This document shows positions 53,237 through 64,000 of a DNA stretch of 64,000 nt, piece after piece (positions within the stretch are counted from its first letter, which is position 1; each line of letters begins with the position of its first letter). The stretch comes from Desmodesmus armatus (taxonomy: Eukaryota; Chlorophyta; Chlorophyceae; Sphaeropleales; Scenedesmaceae). The stretch covers positions 357,501 to 421,500 of the forward strand of contig VIIQ02000595.1 in assembly GCA_007449985.2 (NCBI GenBank). Reading direction: 5' to 3'. Both the position numbers and the translations under genes were made by a program. The notes under the pieces were generated by a model. It was not told the DNA's origin. It searched no databases and worked only from the letters and a program-made list of their open reading frames with translations.

Positions 53237-54578
53237 ATGTCTGGAACACTACTGCTGGTGCCTCTGCTGTTGCTAGCACTTCAACTTGGCATGCATGGCG
53301 TACAAGCAGGAAGGAACCCTCATACAGACCAGGACATGGTTCCAGGTAGGGCAGCTGCAATTCAGACGGCTGAACCAACATGGTGCCAGTCAGAGCAGCA
53401 GAGGCTGCTGTCACACGCAGCCATCCTGCGCACGACAGCAGTGCACTGACCATGTTTGTTTGCAGGGTGGCTTGGGAGTGACTATCAGTCACCAGAACTG
53501 ACTCCGGACACGCTTGGCGGCCGCACGAAGAAAATGCGGGTATGCTTGCACTGATTGGCCGCTTGGTTTCAGCTGCAGTTGGCTACACTGCACCCAGCAA
53601 GCTGTGTCATAGCAACGCCTGGTGTGCCACTTGAAGTCTTCACAGACAGTGCACCCTAGTCCAATGAAGGGCTGTTTTATCACCAGCTTTCAATATTTCA
53701 CAATCTGCAGCTGCAAAACTGCAAAACATACTCAGCAAATTTGCAGTGTGAGCATTAGACGACCATGCTCTCAGACTGTCTGTCGTCAGCAGAAGCGTTC
53801 GGGAAAGAGACATCACAGGCATACAGTGTGAAGTTTACCTCATGGGGGATTTGCCACCGGGGTACACTAGTCTGAGAGCAAGGTCAACCAGCTCGGCCAG
53901 GGTCCTCCGTTGGTGCTTTGCACCAGCCACAGAGGCCACCATGGCTGGATGCAAAACACCAATAGCCCTGGTGCAGTGGTGCCAAATAACTTACTCTTTG
54001 ACAACCCCATTCTTGGTTTGTGCTGTGGAACCAAGGTGATGTTGCTACTGCTGCTGTGGTGTTGTCTTGCAGGTACTCCATGAAGATGCTCGGATCTACT
54101 ACTTTGAGGGGCTTCTCACCCCAGGTAGCTCTAGAGATCTAAAACCTAGATCTGCTGTGTGGGTTTGAGCGCTGCAAAGAGGCTGATACCACATAGCACA
54201 GCGTCCACAGGGCAGTATGATCATCATGCTGCACTCTTTGCAGTAACTTTGCAGTAACAGTGTGTCACAACAGCCTGACAGCAGCCAAAGAAGCGCTGGT
54301 TGGCACCGTTTGCTGTCACCATAAGGTCCTTCTGAAGGATGGCGGCACATGGCAACACAGCATCAGTCCTTACAAGCAGCACCGCTTGCAACAGCAGGCC
54401 TTTGGAGTACGTGTGGCTCTGCTGCGGCTGCTAGCTGTGAGGTGTGAGGTGTGGCTACTGTTGCTAAGACATATGTCTTTGCTTGCTGTTTGCAACCATT
54501 TGCTGCTGCTGCCGGTGCTAGTTGCCGTGGTATGGCTGCTGTTGCTGTGACCTCAGTACTTCTTGCTGTTTGTGAACA

Positions 54579-54642
<64 letters not shown>

Positions 54643-57006
54643 GCATCCTCGTATGACAGAGGAGTGTGACCAAATCATTCACACAGCTGCTCCACGCCTG
54701 GAGACAAGTGTGGTGGTGTCTAATGCACAGTCTGATGCAACTAACGGCACCAAGCTGGTGCCTTCCAAGATTCGGACGTCCATGGGCATGTTCTTTTCCC
54801 GGGGAGAGAACAAACTCATCAAAGGTAAGCATTTACTGCTGCAGGTTCCTACAGGCTCAGGGGTAAGGGTACTTGTTACTAAACAACGACACACGCAGCA
54901 TGTGAGTACAAGCAGTACACTGCTGGCAGCTGCAGTGTGTGTACTGGCTAGATAAGGCGGCTGCATGCAAGAAACCACCAACTCTGCTCAGAACCCTAGC
55001 CACACGGCATCCCAGGCGGCGATCCCTCCACGCTAACACTCACTGCCAGCTGTTGAGGATTGAAATAATGTGCATGAAGAGCGCACATTTCACGACGTGA
55101 GCATAAGGACAAGCTGTTTTTTGTTGGCTTCCTGTCTGCTCTTGCAAGCAGGTTGACAAGAAAAGTGGTCCCCATGCAACCTTGGAGTACAAGTCAACTA
55201 CCGTCAAAAACGCAATCACACGCTTAGATCATGCTCACTAGTTAGGCCCTGAGGTACATGTGCCTGCCCTGTGTCACTACCATGTACTGACATTCCTGTG
55301 CGTCTGTGCTGCATCACTGCTATGGCAGATGTTGAGGAGCGAATTGCTGCCTGGACGCTTCTGCCTGCGACCAATGGCGAGGGACTGCAGGTGGGTCGCA
55401 TCTTCTGACGGACGGCGTAACTGACAGTTACTAACTGTTGGCAGCTCTGTACCTGAGGTGTGCAGCAGCACCTTAGAGCAACCACAGGCATCGCCAGTGC
55501 TGTCACAGTCACAGTGAAGATGGCGGCAGCACCGGCAATCAGTCGCTGCCGCACCATGATCCACACACACTCACCAACAGCACAGCGCAGACCCCCTGTC
55601 ATGCGCCAACACCATGTTGCTCTCTACACTGCTCCTTGCAGGTGTTGCGGTACCAGAACACTCAGAAGTATGAGCCACACTTTGACTACTTCCATCACAA
55701 GGATGGCATCAGCAACGGCGGCAACCGCTATGCTACTGTCCTGAGCTACCTAAGCGATGTGGAGGAAGGCGGTGAGACGGTAAGCAACTGCGATCTTCAA
55801 GAGAGGCATGCAGCTGGCAGAACTTGCGCAAACATCTGTCAGTACTAGTTCTGGCAGCTGACGTGTTGTCCACCACCTCCAGCTGCATGCACATACAAGT
55901 TGCCGAGCCGTTGTTGTGAGCAATGCAGCGCAATCACCACTAACTTGGAGTGTATCCATACCTTCATTGTATGAACACGTCGTATGGCTCGCTGCATGTG
56001 CCTTGCAGTGCCACTGTTGTCAGTTGCAGCCCTGTCACCACCATGATCCGTACTGCAATCCATGCACTCCTTCTGTGTTCTTCCTGTGCTTTGCAGTATT
56101 TCCCTTTCATCCCAGCCCCTGAGGGCGACAGGTCGGCCTACAGTGACTGTGCAAAGAAGTATCTGGCGGTCAAGCCCAAGAAAGGAGACGGTGCGCCACT
56201 GCCCTCCCCCTAGCCCCAGACACAACTTGATCTAGACATTACCCCTCTGCCTACAAATAGTGGTAGAGCAGCCCCAGCTGTGTCCACAATATGCACAGCA
56301 CGTTGTGACGAGACGTATTTGACAAGATCACAGTCTCCTGCCTGCCTGGGACAGTGCACAGGCAGGCAGCTGTGTGCGGCAGCAGACGGGGACAGCATGC
56401 TCAGGCTGGCCTGTTGTGTTCTTGCTGCCGCTGCCGTGTCTGTTTTTGCAGCCATCCTGTTCCACAGCATCAAACCCAGTGGAGCTTTTGAGAAGCGCTC
56501 TATGCATGGAGCTTGTCCTGTCATCAATGGTGAGGCCTGTTGTGTATCGACTCTCTGCTTGCTTGGCGCTTAGCACTGAGGACTGCAAACTGGGGCAGGG
56601 AGGAGGCGGGGAATTGATTGCGTGATTATCTCGTCTGTGCAAGTTTATCAAGCCTGCGTGAACTGTATCTCTTTCGTTGACTGTCGTGCAAACACGTACA
56701 GGCACCAAGTGGTCCATGGCAAAGTGGATCCACGTCGGCCGATATGCGGTCGGCAACGAGCCGCGCGGAGTGATCCCTCAGGTGGAGAACCCCATCCCCA
56801 AGCCGCCGCAAGTCCAATGTCCCGACAAGTTCGAGCGCTGCGAAGGCTGGTCGCTGGCTGGCGAGTGCTACAAGAACGACGTGTGGATGGTCGGGAACGT
56901 GACCCACCCCGGGAACTGCTTGGGCTCGTGCCTGCGCTGCGATATATGGCACGCACACCTCAAGCAGCAACACGCAAGCAACGCAGCAGTGCAGACCAGC
57001 AAGTAA
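53237..57006 (+). CDS. Prolyl 4-hydroxylase with C-terminal ShKT domain
   Basis: Nine exons join in frame to 358 residues: 53237-53345, 53466-53539, 54073-54124, 54660-54824, 55329-55390, 55642-55779, 56097-56190, 56452-56529, 56702-57006. The enzyme hydroxylates proline in secretory-pathway proteins using Fe(II), 2-oxoglutarate and O2. An N-terminal hydrophobic segment (GTLLLVPLLLLALQLG) is a signal peptide or anchor. The catalytic core is complete: the HxD motif in YEPHFDYFHHK, SYLSDVEEGGET, AILFHSIKPSG, the distal His in SMHGACPVI and the 2-oxoglutarate-binding Lys in GTKWSMAKWIHV. The C-terminal ~45 residues hold six cysteines (CPDKFERCEGWSLAGEC ... CLGSCLRC) as in the ShKT module of plant and algal hydroxylases. 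The start is the ATG just before the hydrophobic segment. The gene lies downstream of, and in the same orientation as, the SP-repeat protein, a plausible substrate type. Confidence 0.93.
54580..54641 (+). repeat. CTG microsatellite next to a splice acceptor
   Basis: About 20 uninterrupted CTG units in intron 3 of the prolyl hydroxylase gene, ending only 18 nt before the AG of exon 4. Confidence 0.92.
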
Positions 57007-57744
57007 TCGCAGCGCAAAGGGCCGCAGTTTCTCCGCTACTTCGCGGGTGGCTGCAAACCCCGCGCTCTGTGGTGCCTGCAAGGACGCACGAAGATTGAAA
57101 GCTGGGAGACGATGTCGCGCTGACCGACTGGCAAAAATGCCGCTCGTTCAGCACACACGCCAGCTTGCGTGTCCAAGAGTGTCAGCAGATTCTGCTGCAG
57201 AACCGTCGATACACGTGCTACGTCATGCACACATGAGGGAAGGCTTGGATGATCCAAGTCCGCAGCAGTGCATTAAAAGTGCATACCGAGTGAGCTGTGC
57301 AAGGCTTATGACTTTGCATGTACCTTGAGAGAGTTGTTTATTGAGGCCAGGATGTGCACAGAACAGCACAGGAAGCATGTCGTCCTCAAGATCTGCATGT
57401 GCCAATTGACACAGCTCGCAGCTGCATTCCGTGGGTGTGAGAGCTGTTGTCTTTTGACGGGCATAAGCACTTGCGTCTGTGGTGATGTGCGACATGGCCA
57501 CCTCAGCAAACCATAGATGCTAGGTCTTTACAGCTGCTGGTGCCGCCCCTTATGTCGAAGATTTCTACTTGTTGCAGCAGGCTGTGCTGCTATCATGCCA
57601 GGGCCGAGGGTGATTGACTGGAAACGGCTTCAGGCTGTGCATGCGTTGCGTGGGTTGCTATTGCTGTGTCTGAACTTGAGACGCTCTTTGACGTCTGCGG
57701 CACTGGCAACATGACACAATGGACAGTGGGGCTACCCCAACCAT

Positions 57745-57766
57745 TGTAAGACTAGATAGGTTTACA
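57745..57766. terminator. Two facing polyadenylation signals (convergent genes)
   Basis: TGTAA on the plus strand at 57745-57749 (about 740 nt past the hydroxylase stop) and TGTAA on the minus strand at 57762-57766 (about 655 nt past the stop of the unrecognised gene), 12 bp apart and pointing at each other. Confidence 0.45.
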
Positions 57767-58420
57767 GGCATGCTTTGACTGGGGAGTGTTGTGACAGGGC
57801 AGCGGCTGCTAGCATCTTGTGTACACATATTGCAAATCGGCCACTCAGGGCAATTGAAATACATTTGACACAAAGTGGCCTCTTCGTCTCAAGTTCCTAG
57901 CATCAAATGCTGATGACCGTCATGCTACTCCTGTGTTGCAGTTCCTCCAGCAGGCAGTACTTGTACCTCAAAGCAGGCACTGGGCCAAAACATCAGGCCG
58001 CTCTCATTTGTTCTCAAAGCAACTGCCCCATGCTGAGGACGTCAGGCCAAGGCTTGGGTGTGTCGTTCCCTCAATAGAGCAGACTGCCACCCACAAACTC
58101 TCGCAAATGCAGTTCGACACCATGCAGATGCCAATGCCTGGGCCAAGCAAGCTCCAGCTCAAAATGCCCCTGTATTTGACCAGCACCCTCTGGATCTGCT
58201 GTATCTTGTGCTCAACTCTGCTAAGCTAACCAAAGCCAGACCTTGCACCATCAAATCCTGCCACACCCACAAAAACATACACCAGCTTTGACACCTGGCT
58301 GACTAGCCACCTCGTATGACAGTTCTCGCACCTTCTGCCACATCTGCGCTGGCTAACCCTAAACCACCCTCACAAACTCGCACGTCAAGGTGCACTACCT
58401 ACTACTACTATACATCAGCC

Positions 58421-60393
58421 TCACAATGAGGTGCGGAACATCGTCCTTTCAGGACCTCCTGGGCAATCAATCAGGGGCTGCTGCCCGTCCTCCAGCACAC
58501 ACACCACCTCGATAACCTCGTCCGGTAGCCACTTCCGACTGATGAGGTCCTGAATGCTGTGACTGCTTGAGGCAGCGGGCGACATTGATAGCTTGCCCAG
58601 CAGGGGCCCAAAGTTGGGCTGTAGGGCCCAGTTGCAGGGGCCTGAATACTCACAGGCAGTGACTGACAGCTGCTTGCGCACTTCTGAGAGGAAGGCGCTG
58701 GGCACTTCACCCTGGAAAGATGTCCGTGTGCTGGGGGTTGTGGTGGCTGCGAGTGTGTCCGTTGGGGTGAGCTTGTCAACGACGCTTGACTGCGCAGCAG
58801 CAGCAGCAGCAGCATACGGAAGATGCGAGAGAAGCATCATGGCAGCAGGCAATGCAGCACCAGCAGCATGATGTGCTGTGCCAAGTGCTTGGTCATGGCC
58901 GTATGCACTGCTGCAACTGCATGTTATCCTAGCCTCTTCACCAAATGCTGGCGCTATATGTCGTATTGCATGTGCTTGATAATGTGGTTACTGTTACCAT
59001 GTCACTGAAGTCGTTTTGGGAAGTGCAGTTGTCAACAGGGTGCTGCCTCCCAGCAACCACTCTCATGGCATCAATTTGATCCTTCGACATCAATGTGAGA
59101 CCCATGAGCCCCAGTAAGCTGTCAAACAAAATTGGCACTCACCAGCTTGCCATGCATGATGATCTTCGTTGGGTATGAGGCGTTGCCCTCAAAACGGATA
59201 TAAGACTCCTTGCCAGCAGCCACCAACGGAACCTCCTGCACGCCACAGTGCGCAGCAGCCAGCAGCAACAACCAGTGACCGAGCAGCAGCAGAGTCGGAC
59301 TACTTGCTAGCCTGCACTTGTCACTGGATGTAGCATGCGCATGCTGTGGTGCGGCCATGTCGACAGTGCATCAAACTTGTGGCTGTACATTAGGCTGCAA
59401 GAGGGAAGCTCTGCTTCTCTGGCCCCCTACCTGGTCAACAGTCAGTTCCCAATGGCCGAATGCTCCATCTGCTTTTGCATTGGGTGCGTCATCATAGCTT
59501 GGGCTGGATGCTGTCAAGCTCCATTCGATTGTGGCAGCTGCAAAAAAAGAGCGCCATACAAGCACGATGGATTTACTTTCATGGTTTGCTGTGTGTGCGT
59601 GAGAAGTGCCACAGGGCAACCACAACCACATGCCATGTTGGGATGCTGCTAGGGTGAAGTGCTGGCGGCACATGCTGCAAGACGCAAGCAACAGCTGCTG
59701 GGGGTGCTGTGCTCTTTGCGCTGGTACTGGATCTGATGCACAAGTGAACAATGCTCGACAAACAGACACGTTGAGAGCCTCTGCAGCCCTTAGAATCATC
59801 TGCCTCTCAAGCAACAGCCCCTGCTGCTGCTCCTGCGCACCCGCCAGAGAAGGCTTGGATGCAACGCCAGTGTCACCAGCTGCGCCTTCATAGTTGATTT
59901 TCAGAACCCGGATGAACTGTGTGATGCTGCCTTTGCTGCCAGCCGCACTGCTGCTGCCGCTGTCCTCGCTGCTGCTGCTCCTGTCTGGAGACGTCCTTCT
60001 CTCAGGCCCCTCCCGCACACTGTCCTTGCGCAAATCAGACATCCTTTCAGCAGTATCCTTGCGCTTTGGGGTGTCATGTTGGTCATCGTCTGCTTCTGTC
60101 TCTGCATCCCCGCGCCTCTGAGAGTGTCGCTGGCTCAGCCTCTGGCTTTGCCTGTGGGGTTTTCGGTGCTTGCGCCCGTCTCGCTCCTTGTCTGCTTGCA
60201 CTCCAGCCACACCTACCAAGCTGCCCAGCTGCTGCTCAAGATGACCTGCGCCATGTAGGCGTGCTGAGGTGGGGTGTGCATGGCTGTTAGCTGCTTGGTG
60301 GCTCGCACGCTTTATGGCGCTGAGCTTCTGCTGCTTGATGGCCTGGGGTGAGAGACGCAGCTCACCAGCCTGCACTGCCAGTGATGCTGCTAG
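58421..60393 (-). CDS. Conserved-looking protein of unknown function
   Basis: Four exons join in frame to about 361 residues: 60393-59877, 59537-59431, 59235-59143, 58789-58421. The first exon given starts at an acceptor, so the true start lies upstream and is unresolved; an ATG at about 60472 with a 60-bp intron is one option. The N-terminal part is basic and Ser/Arg-rich (SQRLSQRHSQRRGD, SSSSEDSGSSS). The C-terminal two-thirds looks globular: ITQFIRVLKINYEG, then AATIEWSLTASSPSYDDAPN, GAFGHWELTVDQ, VAAGKESYIRFEGNASYP, and the end VVCVLEDGQQPLIDCPG. No family was recognised. It is tail-to-tail with the prolyl hydroxylase and directly downstream of the ARL16-like gene on the same strand. Confidence 0.6.
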
Positions 60394-60449
60394 CTGCACA
60401 GAGAAGTGAAGCAGATCAATCACAAATCAAACCACTGCTGTTAAAACTG

Positions 60450-60454
60450 TTACA
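60450..60454 (-). terminator. Candidate polyadenylation signal (TGTAA) of the ARL16-like gene
   Basis: TGTAA on the minus strand about 420 nt past the ARL16-like stop codon and just upstream of the first recognised exon of the next gene. Confidence 0.4.
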
Positions 60455-60874
60455 GGCGAAAGGGCCTCAGTCATGCATGCAATCGAGTGACTACAGGCCA
60501 TACAAGTGCAGTACTGCTGCTTGGTTTACTGAAGACTGGCTGGCTTTCAGATGGCGACACTACGACGTCGGAAGAAACCATTACGTGGCTAAACTTACCA
60601 AAGCAACAAGCGGAAGCCACCTGGAGGTCATAGAGCCTGCTTGCAGAAGGCCTTCATACACGGGACCGCATTTGCGATGTACAGCTGTTGTATGTCCCCT
60701 GAGCGTGGACAGTGAGACTTAAGCCGTTCAAAGCAGCAATCGAGCGGCTCCACGAGTTTCCAGCTGCTTTGCTGCACTCCTCCCGCCCACCGTCGAAGCT
60801 TGTGATGCGGTCACTGAACCGTCTGTGCGAGGTACGTTTCTGTAAAGTTTGCATTCATGCTTGTGCATACGTCT

Positions 60875-62844
60875 TCACCCCGTTACACACGCCTCACACA
60901 TCAGCCAAGCCAGCAGCGTCTGCAGGCCAGCTCCTGTCAATGCAGAAGTATCCATCAGCTTCCACTGCTGCAGTGGTAAGTCATGAAGCAGCTTCCGGCA
61001 GAGCAATTCTTCAGTGTGTGGAAGCAGGTCCACCTTGTTGAAGACCACACACACAGGCTTGCCCTGCGGCACCCATGCAGCACCAGGTGAAAGACATCCC
61101 CTCAGACGATAATCAGCAGCAGCAGGTGACATAAAGGGCGACACAGAACAAGCAAAACTCGTTGTTGTTGTTGTTGTTGTTGTGCCAAGCAGGGCAATGT
61201 AAAATTACTGCCAGCTGCACTGCTTCCCTGCTGCTGTGACGGTCGCATGGGTTGCAACACAGAGTGCCACCCACCTTCACATCTGAATGCTTGAGCAGCC
61301 CCAGAAGCACCTCTGATAGTGGAGCAGCAGCACGCTTGGATGGCTGGAAGCCACCTGGTGCACAGGCAGAGCTAGTACCAGCGTTACTGCAGTCACAGAC
61401 ACAGTCTGCTGTCCCACTGCTTGCAGAGCAGGCTTCACTGCGGGAGCCAGGCTGAACTGCAGCTGCTGCTGTAGCCTCCGCAACCTCAGCAACCTCTGCA
61501 TCTGGTGGCATGGCGTCAGCTGCTTCAGTGCCTGCTGGCTGCTGCAGTGGTGTGGCTGGTGCCAAGCCCGTGAGCACACTACTGTCCGCTGTACCAACTG
61601 CTGACGAGGATGCGACTGCCTCATCAGCACTCGTCGCTGTCTGCTGCACTACCTCTCCAGCTGTGGTCGTGTCTCCAGCTGCCTCTTCTGCTGCTGCTGC
61701 CGCGTCTGCTGCCCCTGATCGTGCTTCTAATGCTTCTGCAGCATCTGCTGCTGGTGGTTCCTGCTGCTCATCAGCAGCTGGGCGGCTGCAGGGCGTGCTG
61801 TGCTTGCTTGCTGCTGCTGGATCTGGACAAGCTGCATCCACAACAAAAACCACAGCCGTGGATTCTGCATAGTAGTGGTGCCACAGCTGCTGCATGACCC
61901 CACCAACCTCCCTGCAAAGCACCCACGATAGACACATCTCTGCCTTGACTAAGGCCCATTGACACTTGAAGGCTGGACTGGGCAGCATGGTAGCTGGGTT
62001 GGCAAGTGTTGATGTTAGTGAGTGCCAGCCAGGGCTGGCACTTGGTGGTCATGGGGGCATGGGTTTCAATCGGCACTTTTGCATCTGCTGCAACTTTGCA
62101 ACCTCTGCAAGGCTTGTGCTGGTTAACAGACTGAAGGATAGGTGGGGGGGTGCTGCACCTGCAGGAACAATGCAAACAGTGCCCCTGCAGCACTTGCAGG
62201 ACGCTCTGCAAGCAGCTGACATGCATGTCTTATGCATGTGATACCTGATGATGATGCCGCCAGGAAACTTGTGCAGCTCAGTCCCGATGGTGGGCAGCAT
62301 CTTTGGAGCCGATGTCAGTGGTGCAGGGCTGACAGACTCAGCTGGCAATGGCGCTACTGCTGCAGAGCGCTTGCCAGGGCAGCAGCGCGGGCTGCGCTGC
62401 TGTGGCTGCCATGCTGCAGCTGCTGCTGCACAAGCACAAGCATCATAAGCAGCACGGGGAAGTCGGTGCAATGAAGGTACCAGACATATATGAAAGGATT
62501 GAGCATGGTGATGGTGTGCTCGAACAGTGCAGTGCTGGCCTCATTCAGGGTCACTGTCTGCTGCTACAGTGACTGCATGCTGAGCGGCACTGCTATGCTG
62601 AGCTGCATCACTCACCGAGCAGCTGCTGCACCAGAAGTGATTTTCCAGAGCCCTGCAGCCACCATCAAATGAACATGGTGTTGTTCATCGCTGTTTGGGT
62701 TTGTGCTGTTGTGGACCCTGCCAACGCACTGCTGCATCTGTTTCGTGTTGTTGATAAGCTGATGTTGCTGACCTGTAGGCCGATGACGAGGACTCTGGGA
62801 GGTTCGGAAGCCTTGCTGAAGCAGCACAGGTGAGCTGAAGGCAT
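60875..62844 (-). CDS. ARL16: ARL16-like small GTPase (ADP-ribosylation factor-like)
   Basis: Five exons join in frame to 349 residues: 62844-62773, 62652-62616, 62359-62245, 61911-61275, 61063-60875. The P-loop is assembled across an intron (VLVIGLQ|GSGKSLLVQQLL). The switch I region is MLPTIGTELHKF. Switch II is IREVGGVMQQLWHHYY, with Glu in place of the usual Asp of DxxG as in animal ARL16 (RELGG). The following strand is AVVFVVDAA, the guanine-specificity motif is VVFNKVDLL, and the SAL-like motif is DTSALTGAGL. In animals ARL16 works in ciliary membrane-protein traffic. The normal protein is below 200 residues; here exon 4 adds about 160 residues of Ala/Glu/Ser-rich, probably disordered sequence between FVVDAA and LSEVLLGLLKH. 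The ATG chosen is the first in frame after an upstream GTG-only stretch. Confidence 0.78.
61155..61182. repeat. GTT trinucleotide repeat in ARL16-like intron 4
   Basis: About eight GTT units between exons 4 and 5. Confidence 0.8.
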
Positions 62845-63351
62845 GACTTGCTGCCAGAGGGAGTGAGTTGCTGCTGTTGTCAAGGACAGGACGATGGTGT
62901 GCTTTCTATATGGCACGCTTGCAAGCTGAGGACCGTGCAGTGCTCTTCAAGGTAAACATTTAAGACACAAACAAGCTTGCTTGGAGTAGTGTCATGGTGC
63001 TGCACCCAATTCTGTCACACAGCTGTAGCACAGGTCAAAAAATGCGTGGTCTTGTCAACGAGGCTGGTTCGCCGTTGATCCCGCCCACTTTTCGCTCAGT
63101 GAATGTTGATGTCGCTGGCTGTCTAGTTCCAGTCCTGTTCAGCATCTCACACTGTCGGTTGCCCACCTCTGCTTTCCCGCACCCGCAGTTCGTTGTCTCG
63201 ACGTCATCATCTACGATCTGCTACTTTCTGATTCAGAACAACCAGTCGCTGCAGGAAGCTCGTGTCGCAACTCTGCTGATGGCTTTGGTTACGCGATGTG
63301 GCAGCTTGTTTGGGCATGTTTGAGCAAATTTGAGGCTTCTTGAACGTCTTA

Positions 63352-64000
63352 ATGGGCTGCTTTGCGTCGAAGCACGCTGCTGAACCGCTTGGGGGCCAGC
63401 AGCAGCGAGGTGCAACCCCCAAGGACACATTTGTCTGCCAGCCTCAGCAGCAGCTGGAGCCAGCATCAGTCGTGTATGATGGCAAGGAAACCTGCAAGGT
63501 GAACCGTCTGCCCAAGGATCTTGCTACAGGGCGTCCCCTTTGCGCTGCTCTTGTGCTGCTGTTGTGTGTGTCACTGGGCAATGGGCAATGGGAGAGGCAT
63601 ATGTCGAGGGTGCTGTGCATGCAAGTTTCTAGGGGATAAGCCTTTTGCACACTCCATAAGCGTAGCAAAAGTGTAGCTAGATGGCCTGGACAGCGCCACC
63701 AAGTGCCTTTGTCAGGGGTCCTGGCCACGCCGGTAGTTTGGGGGTCAACAGGCAGCCGAGACCACAACAGCACACTGCACCGCACCAGCAGCTCAAGCAG
63801 TCTACTGCAGCCGGCAGGGGTTGGCATGCTGTGTAGCCTCATGGCAGGCCCACACACGTTGGCCACCAGCTGTAGCTGCTTTGTGTAAGGCAATGAGCTT
63901 GAGTCACATGGACGTCAATCCTGTGTGTGCTTGCGCAGGAGGAGGAGGCTGCACCAGAGGCAGCAAAGGTTGCTGACATGGGGGACGATCAGGTTTCGCA
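63352..64000 (+). CDS. N-myristoylation-motif protein, 5' part (runs off the window)
   Basis: The first exon 63352-63498 starts MGCFASKHAAEPLG, a consensus for N-myristoylation at Gly2 with palmitoylation at Cys3, which would anchor the protein to membranes (often flagellar or plasma membrane in algae). It continues polar, Gln-rich. A GT donor at 63499 and an AG acceptor at 63937-63938 join it in phase to EEEAAPEAAKVADMGDDQVS, which reaches the end of the window. Proteins starting this way include kinases, calcium-binding proteins and phosphatases; none can be chosen from the fragment. Confidence 0.6.

Noticed and set aside
54563..54955. 130-codon frame with a poly-Cys run
   Set aside because: Wrong frame of the CTG microsatellite; the hydroxylase exon starts at the AG after the repeat.

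Overview
The window is nuclear DNA of a green alga (Chlorophyta). The evidence is GC-rich coding sequence cut into many short exons by GT-AG introns, TGTAA polyadenylation signals, CAG/CTG microsatellites, a plastid starch-phosphorylation gene, an extracellular hydroxyproline-type SP-repeat protein, and nuclear tRNA genes. A probable ARL16 gene, a cilium-associated GTPase in animals, suggests a flagellated lineage. The species cannot be named from sequence alone.

Layout. (1) 1-4.2 kb: a 5'-truncated non-LTR retrotransposon (LINE copy A, minus strand) with a 13-bp target-site duplication. (2) 4.7-7.9 kb: a four-exon MFS transporter (+) with a near-perfect hairpin in its last intron. (3) 8.5-9.0 kb: first exon of an F-box-like gene (+). 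(4) 9-13.6 kb: no convincing gene; a 21-bp minisatellite lies at its right end. (5) 13.7-36.6 kb: one 21-exon alpha-glucan water dikinase gene (minus). Its exons join in frame to 1420 residues. Introns 14 and 18 are swollen to 5.1 and 6.7 kb by nests of LINEs, all in antisense orientation, each beside a tRNA gene (Ile-AAT, Glu-CTC) in sense orientation. Intron 2 carries a foldback element enclosing AT-rich organelle-like DNA with a truncated tRNA-Asp. (6) 37.3-40.3 kb: tandem RNase III-domain protein (minus), divergent from (7) 40.6-43.1 kb: a protein with a ycf45-like C-terminal domain (+). (8) 43.9-50.8 kb: secreted LysM / SP-repeat / collagen-like / Cys-rich protein (+), followed on the same strand by (9) 53.2-57.0 kb: a prolyl 4-hydroxylase with ShKT tail, an enzyme class that could hydroxylate such proteins. 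(10) 58.4-60.4 kb: unrecognised protein (minus), tail-to-tail with the hydroxylase. (11) 60.9-62.8 kb: ARL16-like GTPase with a long disordered insert (minus). (12) 63.35 kb to the end: 5' part of a probably myristoylated protein (+).

The most informative non-gene signals are in the retrotransposons. Three LINE copies are nearly identical (recent activity). All related copies end in a short stem-loop whose paired bases covary between subfamilies, followed by TGTAAC and a short tandem tail. Both tRNA genes share a telomere-box-like dodecamer at the same upstream distance. Exon coordinates given below were derived by hand from splice sites, reading phase and protein continuity.
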